Below are positions 27,110 to 35,036 of a stretch of DNA of 64,000 nt, one piece after another. A program made the translations under genes and the position numbers. Under the pieces are notes generated by a model, which saw only the letters and a program-made list of their open reading frames with translations, was not told where the DNA came from and did not search any database. Source of the DNA: Rothia gullae (GTDB taxonomy: Bacteria; Actinomycetota; Actinomycetes; Actinomycetales; Micrococcaceae); contig NZ_JANCOC010000011.1 in assembly GCF_024294905.1 (NCBI RefSeq), positions 7,795-71,794 on the forward strand. The letters run 5' to 3'. Each line of letters begins with the position of its first letter. Within the stretch, counting starts at the first letter, position 1.

Positions 27110-28675
27110 ATGACGAATCACAATCCGCACACCACGGCTCTGCCCATTCACGCCCCCGACCAGAAGACCAAGCGCTGGGCGGCACTCGGTGTGCTCATGC
27201 TCCCGGTGCTCCTGGTCTCCATCGACAACACAGTGCTTGCCTTCGCGGTGCCCGCAATCGCTAAGGCGCTGAGCCCCTCCTCCGCGGAGCAGCTGTGGAT
27301 CGTTGACTCCTACTCCCTGGTGCTCTCCGCCCTGCTCGTGCCCATGGGCGCTATCGGTGACCGCATCGGTCGCCGCAAGCTGCTGCTCATCGGCTCGACC
27401 GGCTTCGCGGCAATCTCTGCGCTCGCGGCATTCGCGCCCTCCGCGCTGATGCTCGTGGTTGCCCGCGCCCTGCTTGGCATTTTTGGCGCCATGCTCATGC
27501 CGGCAACCCTGTCGATTATTCGCAATATCTTTGTGGATGCGACCGAGCGCCGCATCGCTATTGCCGTGTGGGCTTCGGGCTTCTCGGCGGGTGCGGCGCT
27601 GGGCCCGATTGTGGGTGGTTTCCTGCTGGAGCACTTCGACTGGGGTTCGGTGTTCCTGCTCGCTGTGCCGATTCTGATTCCTCTGCTGATTCTCGCCCCG
27701 ATTATGGTTCCCGAGTCGAAGGACCCGAACCCCAGCCCGGTGGATCCGCTGAGCATCCTGCTGATTATGACCGGCATGACCGGCATTACCTTCGGTCTGA
27801 CTCACACCTCCGAAACCGGGTTCGATGCGGTGGCTATCAGCACCATCCTTGCCGGCCTGTGCTTCATCGTCCTGTTCGTGCTGCGTCAGCTCAACCGCGA
27901 GAAGAACGATATTCAGCCCATGCTGGATGTGCGCCTCTTCCGCAACACCGTGTTCACCGGCGCGATTACCGCAAACCTCATCTCCATGATGGTGGACGTT
28001 GGCTTCATCTACTTCGCCTCCCAGCACCTGCAGTTGGTCTCCGGTCTGCCGCCCATGTACGCCGGTATGCTGCTGATTCCCGGTACCCTGGCGATCATTA
28101 TCGCCGGTCTGGTGATTGCGCGCGTGGCGGTGCACTTCCACCCGGCGCAGGTGGTGTCTTTCGGTCTGGCGCTCCACGCTGCCGCGTTCGCGGTGCTCGC
28201 CTTCCTGGGTGCGCACAACGACTTGGTGATTATCCTGATCTTCATTGTGCTCGGTACCGGCATCGGTATTGCGCAGACCATTTCGAACGACCTGATGCTC
28301 TCCAGCGTGCCGCCGCGTAAGGCTGGTGCGGCATCCGCGATCTCGGAGACCTCCTACGAGACAGGTACGGTGCTCGGCACCGTCATCATTGGTGGCATGC
28401 TCACCGCCGTCTACCGCGCAAATGTGGTTGTACCCGACGGCCTGGATGAGACTCTCGCCGACCACGCCCACGAAACCCTCGGCGGTGCCGTGTCCGTCGC
28501 CAGCCATGTAGGTGGCGAGCAGGCGAACCAGCTGCTCTCCTCCGCATTCGCTGCCTTCGACTCGGGCGTGGTGCTGAGCTCCGCATTCAGTGCCGTGCTC
28601 ATGGGTGTTATGGCTGTCATCAGCTACCTCATGATTCGTAAGGCACCGCGCGAAATGAAGCCCGCAGAACACTAA
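27110..28675 (+). CDS. MFS multidrug exporter, DHA2 (QacA/SmvA) family
   Basis: Proton-driven drug exporter with 14 predicted helices, 521 aa. Helix 1 contains the DHA2 motif SIDNTVLAFAVPAIA, and the A-loop GAIGDRIGRRKLLLIG and motif C-like GFSAGAALGPIVGGFL are present. This pattern is that of QacA/SmvA/EmrB proteins that export quaternary ammonium compounds and other cations. The gene is divergent from a TetR repressor. The ~120 nt leader carries a hairpin (GCTGATGC/GCATCAGC) near 27050-27085. The ATG at 27110 has only a weak ribosome site. A terminator follows. A large antisense frame over it is a shadow. Confidence 0.9.
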   Translation: MTNHNPHTTALPIHAPDQKTKRWAALGVLMLPVLLVSIDNTVLAFAVPAIAKALSPSSAEQLWIVDSYSLVLSALLVPMGAIGDRIGRRKLLLIGSTGFAAISALAAFAPSALMLVVARALLGIFGAMLMPATLSIIRNIFVDATERRIAIAVWASGFSAGAALGPIVGGFLLEHFDWGSVFLLAVPILIPLLILAPIMVPESKDPNPSPVDPLSILLIMTGMTGITFGLTHTSETGFDAVAISTILAGLCFIVLFVLRQLNREKNDIQPMLDVRLFRNTVFTGAITANLISMMVDVGFIYFASQHLQLVSGLPPMYAGMLLIPGTLAIIIAGLVIARVAVHFHPAQVVSFGLALHAAAFAVLAFLGAHNDLVIILIFIVLGTGIGIAQTISNDLMLSSVPPRKAGAASAISETSYETGTVLGTVIIGGMLTAVYRANVVVPDGLDETLADHAHETLGGAVSVASHVGGEQANQLLSSAFAAFDSGVVLSSAFSAVLMGVMAVISYLMIRKAPREMKPAEH

Positions 28676-28699
28676 TACAGCGCACTAAACCTCATAGAT

Positions 28700-28749
28700 A
28701 AGCTCCGTCTCCCGTTGCTCTTGAGCGCCGGGAGGCGGGGCTATTTTTA
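28700..28749 (+). terminator. Terminator after the MFS exporter
   Basis: 14-nt arms AGCTCCGTCTCCCG and CGGGAGGCGGGGCT with a 14-nt loop, followed by ATTTTTA, about 25 nt past the stop. Confidence 0.85.
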
Positions 28750-28884
28750 CGCACCCACCTGCGCATTTAAAGGTTCAGCACAGGTGCCGGTGGTACGGTA
28801 AAAACAGTAGGCTCACGCCCGAAAAAGTCGCCCGAAAAAGACAGAGGAACCAACGGCTCCACACACTCAAGGAGGAACGCCACC

Positions 28885-30222
28885 ATGGGACTCAAAGACT
28901 GGATTGCACCCTTCATTACACTGCTGATTGGTGCCAGCACCATCTTCATCTCCTACAAGAACTACCAGGCGCAGGCGGCGGCAAAACCCTCCGAACTGGC
29001 GCGACTGGAACTGTGGAGCAAGCTCCTCACCGAAGCCGGCTTGGACCTCAACGCCCTACCCGACCCCGAAAAGCTCACCTCCGACCAGCGCGTCGTCCTC
29101 GAAAACTACCGGGTCTTCCTCAAGCGTGCGTCCCTCGAATCGAAGCTGCGTAAAGTTGGCATCGACAGCAACCGTATCTTCAGCCTGCTCATGAAGCGTG
29201 CGCACTCTTCCGTGAAGCCTACGCCCATCCCCATTGGCGACTCGATTAGCTACTACCGCCTGATTCTACGTGCCCTGCTGTACATTTGGGTTCCGCTGGC
29301 CGTGATTTTCATCGGCGTGCCCATCATCGTGGTCACCATCGCCTACCTGATTGGCCTGTTCACGAACCACCGCGGCAATCTGTCTGACTTTGCACTCTCC
29401 CCGCTCGCCGTGGTGCTCCTGATTGTTGGTGCGGTCGCCGTCGGTGCCCTCGTGTACCTGCAGAACCGCATTATCTCCGCCATTATCGCGAACAATGTGT
29501 ACTTTTACTTCTGGGATATTTACGGCTCCAAGAAGGGCGCTCGCGACTCCAAGGACGCCTACAGCGAGCGCCTGGCGGCTAAAACCTACGCCGACCAGCT
29601 GTTCCTCGGTCAGCAGGAGTTCGCTCACCAGTTCCGCGAGAACATGTACATGGCGGGTATTCAGGAGATTGATGAGTACCCGCGCGTGCTCAGCGACAGC
29701 GTGATGCTGCCGCGCAACTACCGGGTTGCGGAAACCACCGAGGGTGAGGACCGTATCGACCGCTTCGTGAACTGGGTGCGCTCCAAGATTGGTTTTGAGC
29801 GCCTGGAACCGCGCATCATCTACAGGCTCGAACATAAGGACGCGCACAAGGATGCGAAGAAGGAATCCGCGCACGGTGAGCCGGTAGCTACTGAGCAGGG
29901 TGTTTCTGAGCAGCCTGTAGAGACTCTGGCTCAGGATAAGCAGGAGGATGCGCAGAAGGCTCCGGAGGCGCCCGCCTCTGCGGAGTCCGCCTCGGATGAG
30001 CCCATCGTCGCGGAGGTGCCCGTTGACGCGCCTGCCGATCATCCTACTGACGTGCTTGCTGGGGATCTAGCTGATGCACCTACCGAGCCCGTCACCGGAA
30101 ATGCCACCGAACCTTCTGCCGCAATTGCCGTATCTGGGGCAGACGACCCCACGGAGGTGTTCACCCGCATCCCGCACGATGCCGCCAGTGAGGAACCTGG
30201 CGCTGAGAAGCCCAAAAACTAA
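28885..30222 (+). CDS. Membrane protein of unknown function with acidic disordered tail
   Basis: I do not recognise this 445-aa protein. An N-terminal helix (about 8-25) is followed by a cytoplasmic helical stretch (about 35-115), two further hydrophobic helices (about 128-158 and 170-192), then a soluble region (about 195-315) rich in aromatic and charged residues. The last ~130 residues are Ala/Glu/Pro/Asp-rich and probably disordered, with several VPVDAPADHPTD-like imperfect repeats. AAGGAGGAA lies 8 nt before the ATG, so it is well translated. It is monocistronic, bounded by terminators. No enzymatic motif is visible. Confidence 0.75.
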   Translation: MGLKDWIAPFITLLIGASTIFISYKNYQAQAAAKPSELARLELWSKLLTEAGLDLNALPDPEKLTSDQRVVLENYRVFLKRASLESKLRKVGIDSNRIFSLLMKRAHSSVKPTPIPIGDSISYYRLILRALLYIWVPLAVIFIGVPIIVVTIAYLIGLFTNHRGNLSDFALSPLAVVLLIVGAVAVGALVYLQNRIISAIIANNVYFYFWDIYGSKKGARDSKDAYSERLAAKTYADQLFLGQQEFAHQFRENMYMAGIQEIDEYPRVLSDSVMLPRNYRVAETTEGEDRIDRFVNWVRSKIGFERLEPRIIYRLEHKDAHKDAKKESAHGEPVATEQGVSEQPVETLAQDKQEDAQKAPEAPASAESASDEPIVAEVPVDAPADHPTDVLAGDLADAPTEPVTGNATEPSAAIAVSGADDPTEVFTRIPHDAASEEPGAEKPKN

Positions 30223-30273
30223 ATAGCCGCCCGGAGCGCAGGAAATCCCCGGAGCACCAGAATCCGGCATGAG

Positions 30274-30330
30274 AAAAGGGTCGCAGCCTACGAATCGCCA
30301 TTGAATCGTAAGCGTACGACCCTTTTCCTT
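30274..30330 (+). terminator. Terminator after the membrane protein gene
   Basis: AAAAGGGTCG and CGACCCTTTT arms with an inner TACGA/TCGTA helix, followed by CCTTTCC. It lies about 50 nt past the stop and could work in both directions. Confidence 0.7.
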
Positions 30331-30359
30331 TCCCTTCAAGGAAGAGCAGAATCGGAGGT

Positions 30360-30660
30360 ACCGCCCGACCAAGAAGAGCTAAATGATGCGCCCCTCCACC
30401 AGTAGAGGTTGCCTGGCAGAAGAACCCGCAAGAGCGGGTCGGCAGAGCGCCCGGCAGAGGAGGCATCACGCTTGAGGAACCGCCCCTCACCCCACCAAAG
30501 AACAGGTTGAGCCCGCCAAAGAATGGGTTGAGGCAACAGAAAACCCCGAGCTGGCGTATCTCCTGTATCTTCAGAAAATCCTGTATCTTCAGACGATCTT
30601 GTCTCTTCAGAAAATAACTACATCTCGGGGTAGGGGGGAGGACGATTCGCGCTCCGGGTG
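30360..30660. other. Gene-free stretch with short internal repeats; possible gene remnant
   Basis: No intact gene fits. Two copies of CCAAAGAA-NN-GGTTGAG lie at about 30496-30535, and three imperfect copies of a TGTATCTTCAGA-type unit spaced 17-18 nt follow (about 30562-30611). A CCCCGAG/CTCGGGG pair brackets them. One plus-strand frame here reads as a short helical segment (AKEWVEATENPELAYLL) but has upstream stops, so this may be a decayed gene. Confidence 0.3.
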
Positions 30661-30785
30661 GCACCTACCCTCTCCCACCCGGAGACGAATCGTGGGGATG
30701 TTCGCAGTGTAATGAAGACATCCCACCGAAATCCCTAACGAAAGTTCGGGGTTTCTGTATGAGCGGTATATGAGCCTACCGCAGT

Positions 30786-31856
30786 CTATGCCGTAACCTC
30801 GGGGTTACGGGAGATAACAACCTTCACCACGTTGTGCTCGGCAGCGTGGGTGAACAGGTCGTAGGCTTCCTCGAACTGGTCGAAAGTGAAGCGGTGGGTT
30901 GCCATTGCCTTAGCGTTCAGGCGACCGGAGCGGACCATGTTCAGCAGGTTGCCGACGGTGTTGCAGTTGACCAGACCCATGTTGATGCGAACGTTAGAGA
31001 TCCACATGGTGTTCAGGGGCAGCTCAACAGGCTTGCCGTGCACGCCGGCGTTAGCGATGTTGCCGTAGGGGCGAACAATCTTGGTGCAGGTATTGAAGGT
31101 CTGCGGAATACCCACAGCCTCAATTGCCACGTCCACGCCCAGACCGTCGGGGGAGAGGGCCTTAATCTTCTCGATGAAGTCTGGGTCGCCCGCATTGACC
31201 TTATCGGTTGCGCCCAGCTCCAGTGCCTTGTTCATGCGGTTGTCGTCGAAGTCGACGGTGATGACTCGGCCGGCACCGCAGAGGTTAGCGGTCATAATCG
31301 CGCCCAGCCCCACGGGGCCTGCACCCACGACAGCGACGGTGTCACCGGGCTTGGTGTTGCCGTTCAGAATACCAATCTCGAAGCCGGTGGGCAGTGCGTC
31401 GGTGAGGAAGAGGACGTCCTCATCGGTCAGGCCCTCCGGAACCAGGTGGACCGAGGTCTCTGCGTAGGGAACACGCACGTACTCTGCTTGGGTGCCGTCA
31501 ATCATGTAACCGAAAATCCAGCCGACACCACCAACGGTCTGGCAGTGCGAAGGCTGGTTTGCCTTACAGTAGGAGCACTTACCGCAGCTGGTCACGGCGG
31601 GAATGATGATGCGGTCGCCGACTTTCAGATCAGTCACCGCGGAGCCAACCTCGGTAATGGTACCGACAGCCTCGTGGCCCAGGATGCGTCCGTGGTCCAC
31701 CTCGGGGCAGTCACCCTTTAGGATGTGCAGGTCAGTACCGCAAATGGTGGTGGTGTCGACACGGGCGATAACGTCCGTGGGCTCAAGAATGGTGGGGTTC
31801 GGGACTTCCTCCCAGGCACTCTTCTGGTCGGGGCCGTGGTATACATATGCCTTCAT
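30786..31856 (-). CDS. Zinc-dependent alcohol dehydrogenase (MDR family)
   Basis: NAD(P)-dependent medium-chain dehydrogenase of 356 aa. The catalytic zinc ligands are visible as Cys in TTICGTDLHI (about 38), the His of GHEAVG (about 61) and D/E in the catalytic domain. The structural zinc motif is CGKCSYCKANQPSHC (about 91-105). The Rossmann loop VVGAGPVGLGA (about 175) binds the cofactor. The TDLHILKGDCP segment resembles dehydrogenases active on secondary or short-chain alcohols such as 2-propanol, but the substrate is not fixed by sequence. AAGGAG lies before the ATG at 31854-31856. The upstream ~190 bp is AT-rich and contains a CAACC/GGTTG inverted repeat (about 31917-31945). Confidence 0.9.
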   Translation of the reverse strand: MKAYVYHGPDQKSAWEEVPNPTILEPTDVIARVDTTTICGTDLHILKGDCPEVDHGRILGHEAVGTITEVGSAVTDLKVGDRIIIPAVTSCGKCSYCKANQPSHCQTVGGVGWIFGYMIDGTQAEYVRVPYAETSVHLVPEGLTDEDVLFLTDALPTGFEIGILNGNTKPGDTVAVVGAGPVGLGAIMTANLCGAGRVITVDFDDNRMNKALELGATDKVNAGDPDFIEKIKALSPDGLGVDVAIEAVGIPQTFNTCTKIVRPYGNIANAGVHGKPVELPLNTMWISNVRINMGLVNCNTVGNLLNMVRSGRLNAKAMATHRFTFDQFEEAYDLFTHAAEHNVVKVVISRNPEVTA

Positions 31857-32052
31857 GATGACTCCTTCTTTGAAGCTCTAATGAGGGTGCAGTGACTGCT
31901 TTATCACTACATGTATCAACCCATAAGAAATATTTGATAGGTTGTATTTTCATTAAACCCGACGTGTTGAATTATGCGCTTTTATTACGCGGAGTGTATC
32001 TTTTGGTTCTTTAAACATGAACATGATTCACTTTGGGTATTTAAGACCTGTG

Positions 32053-32101
32053 AAAAACGCACGAGGCGCACCCCCTAAACAGGGATGCGCCTCGTGCGTT
32101 T
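32053..32101 (-). terminator. Terminator of the metal ABC transporter operon
   Basis: 16-bp perfect inverted repeat (AAACGCACGAGGCGCA with TGCGCCTCGTGCGTTT) about 50 nt past the permease stop, with a TTTTT run on the minus strand. Confidence 0.88.
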
Positions 32102-32152
32102 ACTCGTGCGTTTAATCGAGGAAAGTTGTATTGAACCCGGGTTGAGCTGGGT

Positions 32153-33007
32153 TTAATTCTTCAGCTGGGCACGCGCTCGCGAACGAACCGCCGTCACCGC
32201 CCACACCAGCACAAAAGCCGCCACCATCGACAGCACAATCGTGCCACCGGTCGGCAGGTTAAACGCCCACGACAGGTACAAGCCAACAATCGAACAGATA
32301 CCGCCAAACACCGGCGAGAACACCATCATCGACCCCAGACGGCGGCACGCCAGGCGGGCAGCCGACGCCGGAATCACCAGAAGCGCCAACACCAGCACAT
32401 TACCGAGCGTCTGCAAACCCATCACCACAGAAATGGTCACCAGAACGTACAGCACAATGTCCAGGGCAAGCACCGGCAGGCCCATCGCGCGGGCACTCTC
32501 ACGGTCCAGGCTGACCGTCACAATCTGGCGGTGGAACAGCCACAACACCAGCAGAATAACGGCACCCATAATCGCGGCCTGGGTAATGTCCTCATTCGAA
32601 ACACCCACGATCGAGCCGAACAAGAAATCCTGCACCGACCCCGAATAGCCCGGAGCCAACGAAATAATCACAATACCCAACGCAAAAGACGCCGCGAAGA
32701 AAATACCAATCACAGAATCCTCGCGTAGCCGCTGATTCTGGCTAAAAATAGCCACCAGAATAGCCGTCATCACGCCCGCAGTTAGACCGCCCATGACCAG
32801 GTTGCCGCCCAGCACGAACGCCACCGCAAGACCCGGAAACACCGAGTGCGCTACCGCATCGCCAATGAAGACCATGCCGCGCATCAGCACGTGGCAGCCC
32901 ACCACACCGGTAACCACCGACGCGAGCAGCACCGCCGCCAGGGCGCGCGGAAGGAACGCCAGAGACGGGTTGAACAGGTCGGCAAGAAAATCGATAGGAG
33001 TAATCAA
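32153..33007 (-). CDS. Metal ABC transporter permease (ZnuB/MntB type, anchored-repeat system)
   Basis: Membrane permease of a cluster-9 metal importer for zinc or manganese, 284 aa with about eight helices. Typical family sequence includes LLASVVTGVVGCHVLMRGMVFIGDAVAHSVFPG near the N-terminus with FIGDAVAHS as the conserved loop, and GNVLVLALLVIPAS near residue 205. Its ATG overlaps the ATPase stop by ATGA. The adjoining ATPase, lipoprotein and His-rich surface proteins place it in the 'anchored repeat' ABC systems of actinobacteria. It is the last gene before a strong terminator. Confidence 0.92.
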   Translation of the reverse strand: MITPIDFLADLFNPSLAFLPRALAAVLLASVVTGVVGCHVLMRGMVFIGDAVAHSVFPGLAVAFVLGGNLVMGGLTAGVMTAILVAIFSQNQRLREDSVIGIFFAASFALGIVIISLAPGYSGSVQDFLFGSIVGVSNEDITQAAIMGAVILLVLWLFHRQIVTVSLDRESARAMGLPVLALDIVLYVLVTISVVMGLQTLGNVLVLALLVIPASAARLACRRLGSMMVFSPVFGGICSIVGLYLSWAFNLPTGGTIVLSMVAAFVLVWAVTAVRSRARAQLKN

Positions 33008-33882
33008 CGGGCACCCCCGGTAGAAGCAGTATGGGTGGGGGAGAGAGAAGAGTCAGAAGCGCAGGAATCCGGCAGCTCGTGGCCGTACTCATCTAACGCA
33101 CCACCGGCACAAATGAAGCCCGTGCGGGCGTGGCCCTGCGCCTCCTCAATATCGTGACCGTGCAACCACGTATGCAGCTGATCCAAGCTAAAGGAGTCCG
33201 CCGGACCATCCAGGTGAATATTGCCGCGCACACCGCACAGACGCGAGCAGGACTCACGCGCCGCCAGCATGTCGTGCGTAGACATCAGAATCGTGATACC
33301 CTCACCAGCCAACTCACGGTACAGGCGAGTCAGGGTGGTCTGGGTCGGCGCGTCTACACCCGTAAACGGCTCATCCAACAGCAGCAGGGAGGGGTTCGCC
33401 GCCAAAGCGCGCGCCAAAAGAACCCTCTGACGCTGACCACCGGAAAGCTCCGCAATGGAAGCATCCTGCAGGTGCAGAACATCGGTGCGTTCCATTGCCG
33501 AAAAAACCTGCACCCAATCCTTCTTCGCCGGGCGGCGGAAGAACCCAATCTCACGCACGCGACCGGTCATCACCGTATCCTTAATGGTCAGCGGAAAATC
33601 CCACTGAAACTGGTGCTTCTGCGGCACATAACCAATATGCGCACGGGCCACACGCGGCGACTCACCCAGCACCCGAACCTGACCGGACGCCGGGCGAATC
33701 AGACCCAAAATGGTGCGCAGCAGCGTGGTCTTACCGGCACCATTAGCACCAATCAGACCCGCAAACTCGCCGCGCTCCAGGGTCAGGGACAGATCCTTGA
33801 GGATGGAACGGCGCGCGTAGCCGGCGTACAGGTTCGAAATTTCAAGAACAGGTTCAGTACCCGCTGTTACCGATGCGCTCAC
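33004..33882 (-). CDS. Metal ABC transporter ATP-binding protein (anchored-repeat system)
   Basis: ATPase subunit of the same importer, 292 aa. It shows Walker A GANGAGKTT (about 45-53), the Q-loop at YVPQKHQFQW, signature ELSGGQRQRVLLARAL, Walker B LLLLDEPFTGVD and the switch histidine in STHDML. The last ~50 residues form an unusual tail with His and Cys (HTWLHGHDIEE, FICAGGALDEYGHELPDSC) that could bind metal and is not part of the core fold. Starts at a GTG overlapping the upstream stop (GTGA) and overlaps the permease start, so the three genes are translationally coupled. Confidence 0.92.
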   Translation of the reverse strand: MSASVTAGTEPVLEISNLYAGYARRSILKDLSLTLERGEFAGLIGANGAGKTTLLRTILGLIRPASGQVRVLGESPRVARAHIGYVPQKHQFQWDFPLTIKDTVMTGRVREIGFFRRPAKKDWVQVFSAMERTDVLHLQDASIAELSGGQRQRVLLARALAANPSLLLLDEPFTGVDAPTQTTLTRLYRELAGEGITILMSTHDMLAARESCSRLCGVRGNIHLDGPADSFSLDQLHTWLHGHDIEEAQGHARTGFICAGGALDEYGHELPDSCASDSSLSPTHTASTGGAR

Positions 33883-34943
33883 GAACGGTCACCGCGCACT
33901 TCATCCAGAGCCTCACGCTGTGCGGAGGAGCGGCGACGGAACGAAAGGAACGCGCCCACGGCAATCACGGCTGCCACGCCTGCGGCAATAGCACCCCAGG
34001 GGATAGTGAACTCTGCCTTGTAACCGCTCTGGTCACTCGCTGCGGCGGCAGAAGAAGAACCGGACGCCTGAGAAGTAGAAGAAGCCGAACCCGAGGATGC
34101 AGAACCCGAGGAACCGCGGGCCTGCGCCTCCATCGCGTACAGGGCATCAGCGCTCGCAGAATCACCCACCGCAAACTTCAGGTAGCGAGTATCAGACACG
34201 GTCGAACCGTCAGACAGCTCAGCGCTTGCGGTGACCTTCAGCAGGTACTCTCCGGGGGCGGTGAACACCCAGTTCGCGTGGGTGTGAGTGTTCTTCTCCA
34301 CCCATAGCTTCTGCGGCTCACTCTTGGTCGAGGACCACAGCACCTGCGGTGCCGAGAAGTTGCCGTTCTCCAGGTACAGGCTGAACGTGCCGGGGCCGCT
34401 CACCTGCTCCAGGGTCAGGTTCACGCCGCGGTTCAGCTTGGACACCAGATACGGATCCTGAGTGGTCCAACCCGGCCAGATCACGCCCTTAGCTTCGGTC
34501 TGCGGAATCACGTACACCTTAGAGCCGGCGGGCGCACCCACGAAGGAGTAGCGCGGGTCGTTCGGCACCTCAAGGATCGCCTGATCGCTACCGCGGTAGA
34601 TGACCTCGTCCATGCTGCGCCATACGGGGGTTTCGCGGTGGTCGTCGTGGAGCATGAGCTCAAACTTGCCGTTGTTGAAACGAGGGCCCATATCCACGTG
34701 ACCGGCAGAAATTTCGGTGCGGCCGGATGCGACCGGCTGCTCCGCAGACAGGGTCTGGGTGAGGGCACGCTCGCCGCGGCTGAGGTTGCTGTCGCTCGGC
34801 TGAGCCGATGCGCTCTCAGTGGTTGCCGGGGTGGTCTCCGCGTGTGCTACACCCTGGGGTGCGAGCATGAGGCTGACGCCCAGAGCCAGGGCGGGCAGCG
34901 CGCGGCTACGTGAGGAGCGGGAGGGGGTGGTTGGGTTCATCAT
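33879..34943 (-). CDS. Membrane-anchored surface protein with one anchored-repeat domain
   Basis: Secreted protein of 354 aa with a signal peptide (about 1-35, cleavage near AHA-ET). A single actinobacterial surface-anchored domain follows (about 78-262), marked by GHVDMGPRF with H82 at the start and NTHTHANWVFTAPGEY (about 218-233) near the end. A Ser/Ala/Gly linker (about 275-310) leads to a C-terminal helix (about 316-334) and a basic tail. There is no LPXTG, so it stays in the membrane. The clustered histidines suggest metal capture handed to the lipoprotein and ABC transporter. The stop overlaps the ATPase start. A ~90 bp gap upstream may hold an internal promoter. Confidence 0.85.
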   Translation of the reverse strand: MMNPTTPSRSSRSRALPALALGVSLMLAPQGVAHAETTPATTESASAQPSDSNLSRGERALTQTLSAEQPVASGRTEISAGHVDMGPRFNNGKFELMLHDDHRETPVWRSMDEVIYRGSDQAILEVPNDPRYSFVGAPAGSKVYVIPQTEAKGVIWPGWTTQDPYLVSKLNRGVNLTLEQVSGPGTFSLYLENGNFSAPQVLWSSTKSEPQKLWVEKNTHTHANWVFTAPGEYLLKVTASAELSDGSTVSDTRYLKFAVGDSASADALYAMEAQARGSSGSASSGSASSTSQASGSSSAAAASDQSGYKAEFTIPWGAIAAGVAAVIAVGAFLSFRRRSSAQREALDEVRGDRS

Positions 34944-35036
34944 GAGGACTTCCTTGGATCCTGACCGAAACGGTGTGTGAAAGATTATCTATATGCTGAT
35001 GCGGCTATATGAACTTGTGGGGAGCCTAAAACCGGG

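Noticed and set aside
26990..28672. 560-codon minus-strand frame opposite the MFS exporter
   Set aside because: It is the antisense shadow of a clear DHA2 transporter; its composition (His/Gln/Glu/Gly-rich) is typical of antisense frames in GC-rich genes.
30560..30612. CRISPR-like short repeats
   Set aside because: Only three imperfect 12-18 nt copies with no spacer structure and no cas genes.
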